Shown here: positions 7,301-9,055 of the stretch, piece by piece
Position numbering within the stretch: position 1 is the first letter of the stretch
How the letters are laid out: every line of letters starts with the position of its first letter
Assembly (NCBI GenBank): GCA_019234745.1
Contig: JAFAKZ010000430.1
Span: forward strand, 1-9,055
From: Burkholderiales bacterium
GTDB lineage: Bacteria; Pseudomonadota; Gammaproteobacteria; Burkholderiales; Chitinimonadaceae
DNA: 9,055 nt
Direction: 5' to 3'
Translations under genes and position numbers: made by a program
Notes under the pieces: generated by a model
What the model was told of the DNA's origin: nothing
Database searches by the model: none
What the model saw: only the letters and a program-made list of their open reading frames with translations

Positions 7301-9055
7301 GGCACGGCAGGTGAGGCGGTCGTGCAGGCGCCGACTGTCAATATTTCGGCGCCGGGGTTCAACTACGCGGCCGGTGTGGTTCAGGGTTCCAATATAACAA
7401 TTGCTGCGGATACTTACAGTTTCAACGGTGCATCGGGCATGCTGTCGGGCGGTACGCCCACCTATAACCTGTCGTCCTATTCCACTGGCGGGGCGTTCAC
7501 GCTTGATTCGAATCTGCAGACTGCGGTGGGCAATGCGACGCAGTTGAATCTGGCCGGCGGCAATGTGTCGCTTCCCAACGGATTGACGACGAATGGCCTG
7601 GGTGTCAATGCGAGCGGCAACTTCAGCTCGGGTGGTAATGTCATTGCAGTGCAATCGCTGAATATCAGTGCGGGCGGCAGCGTGGGCGTGAGCGGTGCGA
7701 TCGATGCGCCGACTGCCATCGTGTCGGCGGGCAACGCGATATCGGCCGGGTCGTATTCGGCGAACATTCTTGGCTTGAGCAGCGGCCAGAGCATTGGTTC
7801 GGCAGCCAACCCGTTCCAGATATCGGCCGGCACTACGTCGCTAACCAGTACGCAGGGTAGCGTTTATGCGCAGTTGAATGGTGGTACGGCGTCGCTGAGT
7901 GCGGCGGGGGCCGTTCAGGCGACCAGCACCGGCTCGGCGACACTGTCGGCGACTAGCACCGGCGGCGGTGCCATCGTACTGCAGAATACGGGTACGGGTA
8001 ATCTCGTGGTTAGCGGCGCGTCGACCACGGGAAGCTTGTCGGTGACAAGCGGCGGAAGCCTGACGGGCAGTGGCTTGAGCGCAGGCCAGATGATGCTGAA
8101 CGCGGGGACGACGATAGGTGCCAGCGGTGCGCCACTCGGCGTCGACGCGACGGGTAGCCTGACGGCCAGTGCGCCGAACGGTGTCTACCTGAGCCAGGGT
8201 GGCGCGATTTCGAACGCGACCTTGTCGGCCAGTAGCGGCAGTGTGGTGTTCTCCGCGGCCGGCAGTGCCAACGTCAATGCAACAGCAGGCGGCGGCGCGA
8301 ATCTACTGTCGTTGACGACCACGTCGGGCGACCTGACTATTAGCGGTGCAAGCAATGGCGGCGGCAGTGGCGCGTTGACACTGGTGTCGGCGGGTGTACT
8401 GAACGTCGGTACGGGCGTGCAGCTGGCAGGTTCGACGGTGACCCTGGGCACATCGCAGGCCATTGGCAGCAGCGCGGCGCCGCTCAATCTGCAGACAGCC
8501 AATCTGAATATCAAGACGACGGGTACCGGTGCGGGCATCTTCGTGACCGACAACAACCTGGCCCAGGCATCGCTGACGACCAATAACGGCGCCATCGGCT
8601 TGACGACCAGCGGCACCGGTGCGCTGGCCGCGCAGGTGAACGCGGGCACCGGAGCGGTGACCATGAAGACGGGCGGCGAGCTCGATGGCGCGATTACCGG
8701 TGGGGCGCTTGCCTTAACCGTGGGGGGCCAGAGCGGCAACAGTACTGCGGCGCTGGCGCTCAATGCGCCGAATGTCCAGTTGGCCAGCGCAGGGGCCGTG
8801 AATGCCGCGCTGATACCGGGCGCGACAGCCAATATCACGACATCAGCAGGACTGACGCTGAGTGATACGGGGGCGCTGACCTTGCTGGGTACGGCCGGTG
8901 CCACGGCAACGGTGAAGACCGGCGGAGATCTGACATTCGCAGGCGAAACCGTGGGCGGCGCGCTGGTAGCGACGGCGACAGGCAATATTCTCGGCAGCGG
9001 CAGCGCGACTCAGGCTACGGCGAACGCAGCGACGTTCTCGGCCGGTGGCAGCATT
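4337..9055 (+). CDS. TpsA exoprotein, filamentous haemagglutinin-like adhesin (3' end beyond window)
   Basis: The frame runs 1573 codons without a stop to the last base, so the gene is 3'-incomplete. A signal peptide covers about 1-28 (LFVATLSCYAPLTLA before NPSGG). The TPS secretion domain follows (about 30-170) with INWQSFSIG (59-67), VLNRVVG, LQSNGRVFLINANGIVFG ending at Gly116, then TAGFAAST. NANGI (109-113) replaces the commoner NPNGI. Next come GGKVILWSDG (from 368), GDGGFVEMSGK (394-404) and LLLDPTNI (from 425), typical of large betaproteobacterial haemagglutinin-type exoproteins. From about 430 the chain is a Gly/Ala/Ser/Thr/Val/Asn-rich passenger with short degenerate repeats, expected to form a right-handed beta-helix. 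The protein would cross the inner membrane by Sec and the outer membrane through the TpsB encoded just upstream, and then act at the surface, most likely in adhesion or biofilm. All mature cysteines seen (524, 531, 587, 734, 796, 799) and three of six tryptophans (837, 870, 900) fall in one segment. A contact-dependent toxin (CdiA type) cannot be excluded because the C-terminus is missing, but nothing seen favours it. Confidence 0.92.
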   Translation, partial: MSTTQEQRFALKTLFVATLSCYAPLTLANPSGGSVASGNASFQQQGNSLVVTNTPGTIINWQSFSIGAGELTKFVQQNSNSAVLNRVVGSDPSQILGQLQSNGRVFLINANGIVFGRGAQVDTAGFAASTLDIANADFAAGKLKFQGSNTGSIQNAANITTPTGGFVYLIAPNVQNNGVIMSPKGEILLAAGSSVELVDGVDTSLRVQLTAPAGQVLNVGQLIADQGRIGIFAAAIQQQGLISANSASVGSNGEIVLKATQSATLAAGSLTQSQGGQVLVDASAGDTVLNGTVDVSNAAGKGGTVQLTGNRVGLFNGAKVDASGRDGGGTVLVGGDEHGANAAVHNSQETDFSASAVINASATGSGDGGKVILWSDGLTRTYGAVSVTGGANGGDGGFVEMSGKGSLDWHSPVDTSAAFGKAGELLLDPTNITVVSGSLLGSTYTSLGQLNGFGAPDFTSAGQTNVGASDLSSGNIVLAATNGVTFAASVTNDTGLAAVTQSGAITVNNGVTLTAPSISMLTGCATASVGCSSGGNGGAININGNLVASSGNISLSSMGLPGGDITINGNLTASSGSIALSTLQAGCGASILLQGTSALTATNVGFAVRPGVNGGYLSQAATSTITASNAVGIYFTSGNTTGASLAGSANSFPSLSASMASSTGGTLTVNDTGSLTLGTVANTGAISITTSGNLSTDSTVTTSNGAVGLASSGGGVTIGGAVASTGGDVNISACGPLAVGASVSATGNVNTPVASVNLVATAGGSATIGGSLTAMNGNVSVVSTGIALNAPIEAACSVCSGGTNTDHVILSGGTGAITQSNGLITADFVYLQSVPSWSPLSAIESGGSGSIGTASSPIQVVGYQQNAAHWIYMGSGSSMPAAYLTSLASGASSTDNVDMWGPFGTVVVNSQNALQVLSGSGASLGAATISSAGAMTVGSSLFGTNIALSSPQGIAVNNYVHVQGTNGVSLTAPGASAGATVDLDVGNVGTAGEAVVQAPTVNISAPGFNYAAGVVQGSNITIAADTYSFNGASGMLSGGTPTYNLSSYSTGGAFTLDSNLQTAVGNATQLNLAGGNVSLPNGLTTNGLGVNASGNFSSGGNVIAVQSLNISAGGSVGVSGAIDAPTAIVSAGNAISAGSYSANILGLSSGQSIGSAANPFQISAGTTSLTSTQGSVYAQLNGGTASLSAAGAVQATSTGSATLSATSTGGGAIVLQNTGTGNLVVSGASTTGSLSVTSGGSLTGSGLSAGQMMLNAGTTIGASGAPLGVDATGSLTASAPNGVYLSQGGAISNATLSASSGSVVFSAAGSANVNATAGGGANLLSLTTTSGDLTISGASNGGGSGALTLVSAGVLNVGTGVQLAGSTVTLGTSQAIGSSAAPLNLQTANLNIKTTGTGAGIFVTDNNLAQASLTTNNGAIGLTTSGTGALAAQVNAGTGAVTMKTGGELDGAITGGALALTVGGQSGNSTAALALNAPNVQLASAGAVNAALIPGATANITTSAGLTLSDTGALTLLGTAGATATVKTGGDLTFAGETVGGALVATATGNILGSGSATQATANAATFSAGGSI
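6887..8494 (+). repeat. Degenerate IGxxxxP motif recurring in the TpsA passenger
   Basis: Four protein-level copies are visible: IGTASSPIQV (residue 851), IGSAANPFQI (1153), IGASGAPLGV (1260) and IGSSAAPLNL (1376). A weaker relative, ILGSGSATQA, starts at 1551. The last two full intervals are 107 and 116 residues, while the first is 302, about three times as long. DNA of the copies has diverged, so this is an old repeat pattern, not a recent tandem duplication. It may mark the boundaries of passenger repeat units. Confidence 0.45.

Noticed and set aside
8185..8985. Long open frame on the minus strand opposite tpsA, Pro/Ala/Val-rich
   Set aside because: It mirrors the Gly/Ala/Ser/Thr codon pattern of the tpsA passenger on the other strand. 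Several similar minus-strand frames occur along the gene, as expected from its composition.
4337..9055. CdiA-type contact-dependent inhibition toxin
   Set aside because: No CdiA-specific block, toxin tip or immunity gene is visible. The GDGGFVE..SGK / LLLDP architecture points to an adhesin-type exoprotein, though the C-terminus is outside the window.

Overview
The window reads like chromosome from a GC-rich betaproteobacterium, with Oxalobacteraceae-like genera as a best guess from codon use and protein style. This is inference, because no rRNA or other marker gene is present. All five supported genes lie on the plus strand.

The left part (1-2433) looks like ordinary chromosome. It holds the 3' end of a Bax inhibitor-1/YccA-type membrane protein closed by a clear intrinsic terminator, then a complete RutE-type member of the nitroreductase family, then a 364-residue protein of unknown function with two membrane segments near its C-terminus. 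A 301-base gene-free stretch follows (2434-2734). It contains an AT-rich island, a 15-base perfect palindrome and a possible promoter.

The right half (2735-9055) is a two-partner secretion (type Vb) locus in the order tpsB then tpsA. The first gene encodes an FhaC/ShlB-type outer-membrane transporter with a signal peptide, two POTRA domains and a 16-stranded-type barrel carrying the VRGY and FxDxG motifs. After 66 bases holding two small hairpins, a very large exoprotein gene starts at 4337 and stays open to the last base of the window (1573 codons visible, no stop). Its product has a Sec signal peptide, a TPS secretion domain with a NANGI variant of the NPNG motif, a GDGGFVE..SGK / LLLDP block, and a long Gly/Ala/Ser/Thr-rich passenger expected to fold as a beta-helix.

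The inferred mechanism is that TpsA is exported by Sec, its TPS domain docks on the TpsB POTRA domains, and it is threaded through TpsB to the surface or medium, probably as an adhesin. The C-terminus, which would show whether it is anchored, released or toxin-tipped, is outside the window. Points worth a second look are a TpsB that lacks room for the usual N-terminal plug helix, a passenger segment that concentrates all the mature-chain cysteines and half the tryptophans, a long-period IGxxxxP motif in the passenger, the palindrome inside the putative promoter, and the tandem hairpins between tpsB and tpsA. I see no complete new system: the locus is a recognisable TPS pair with unusual details.
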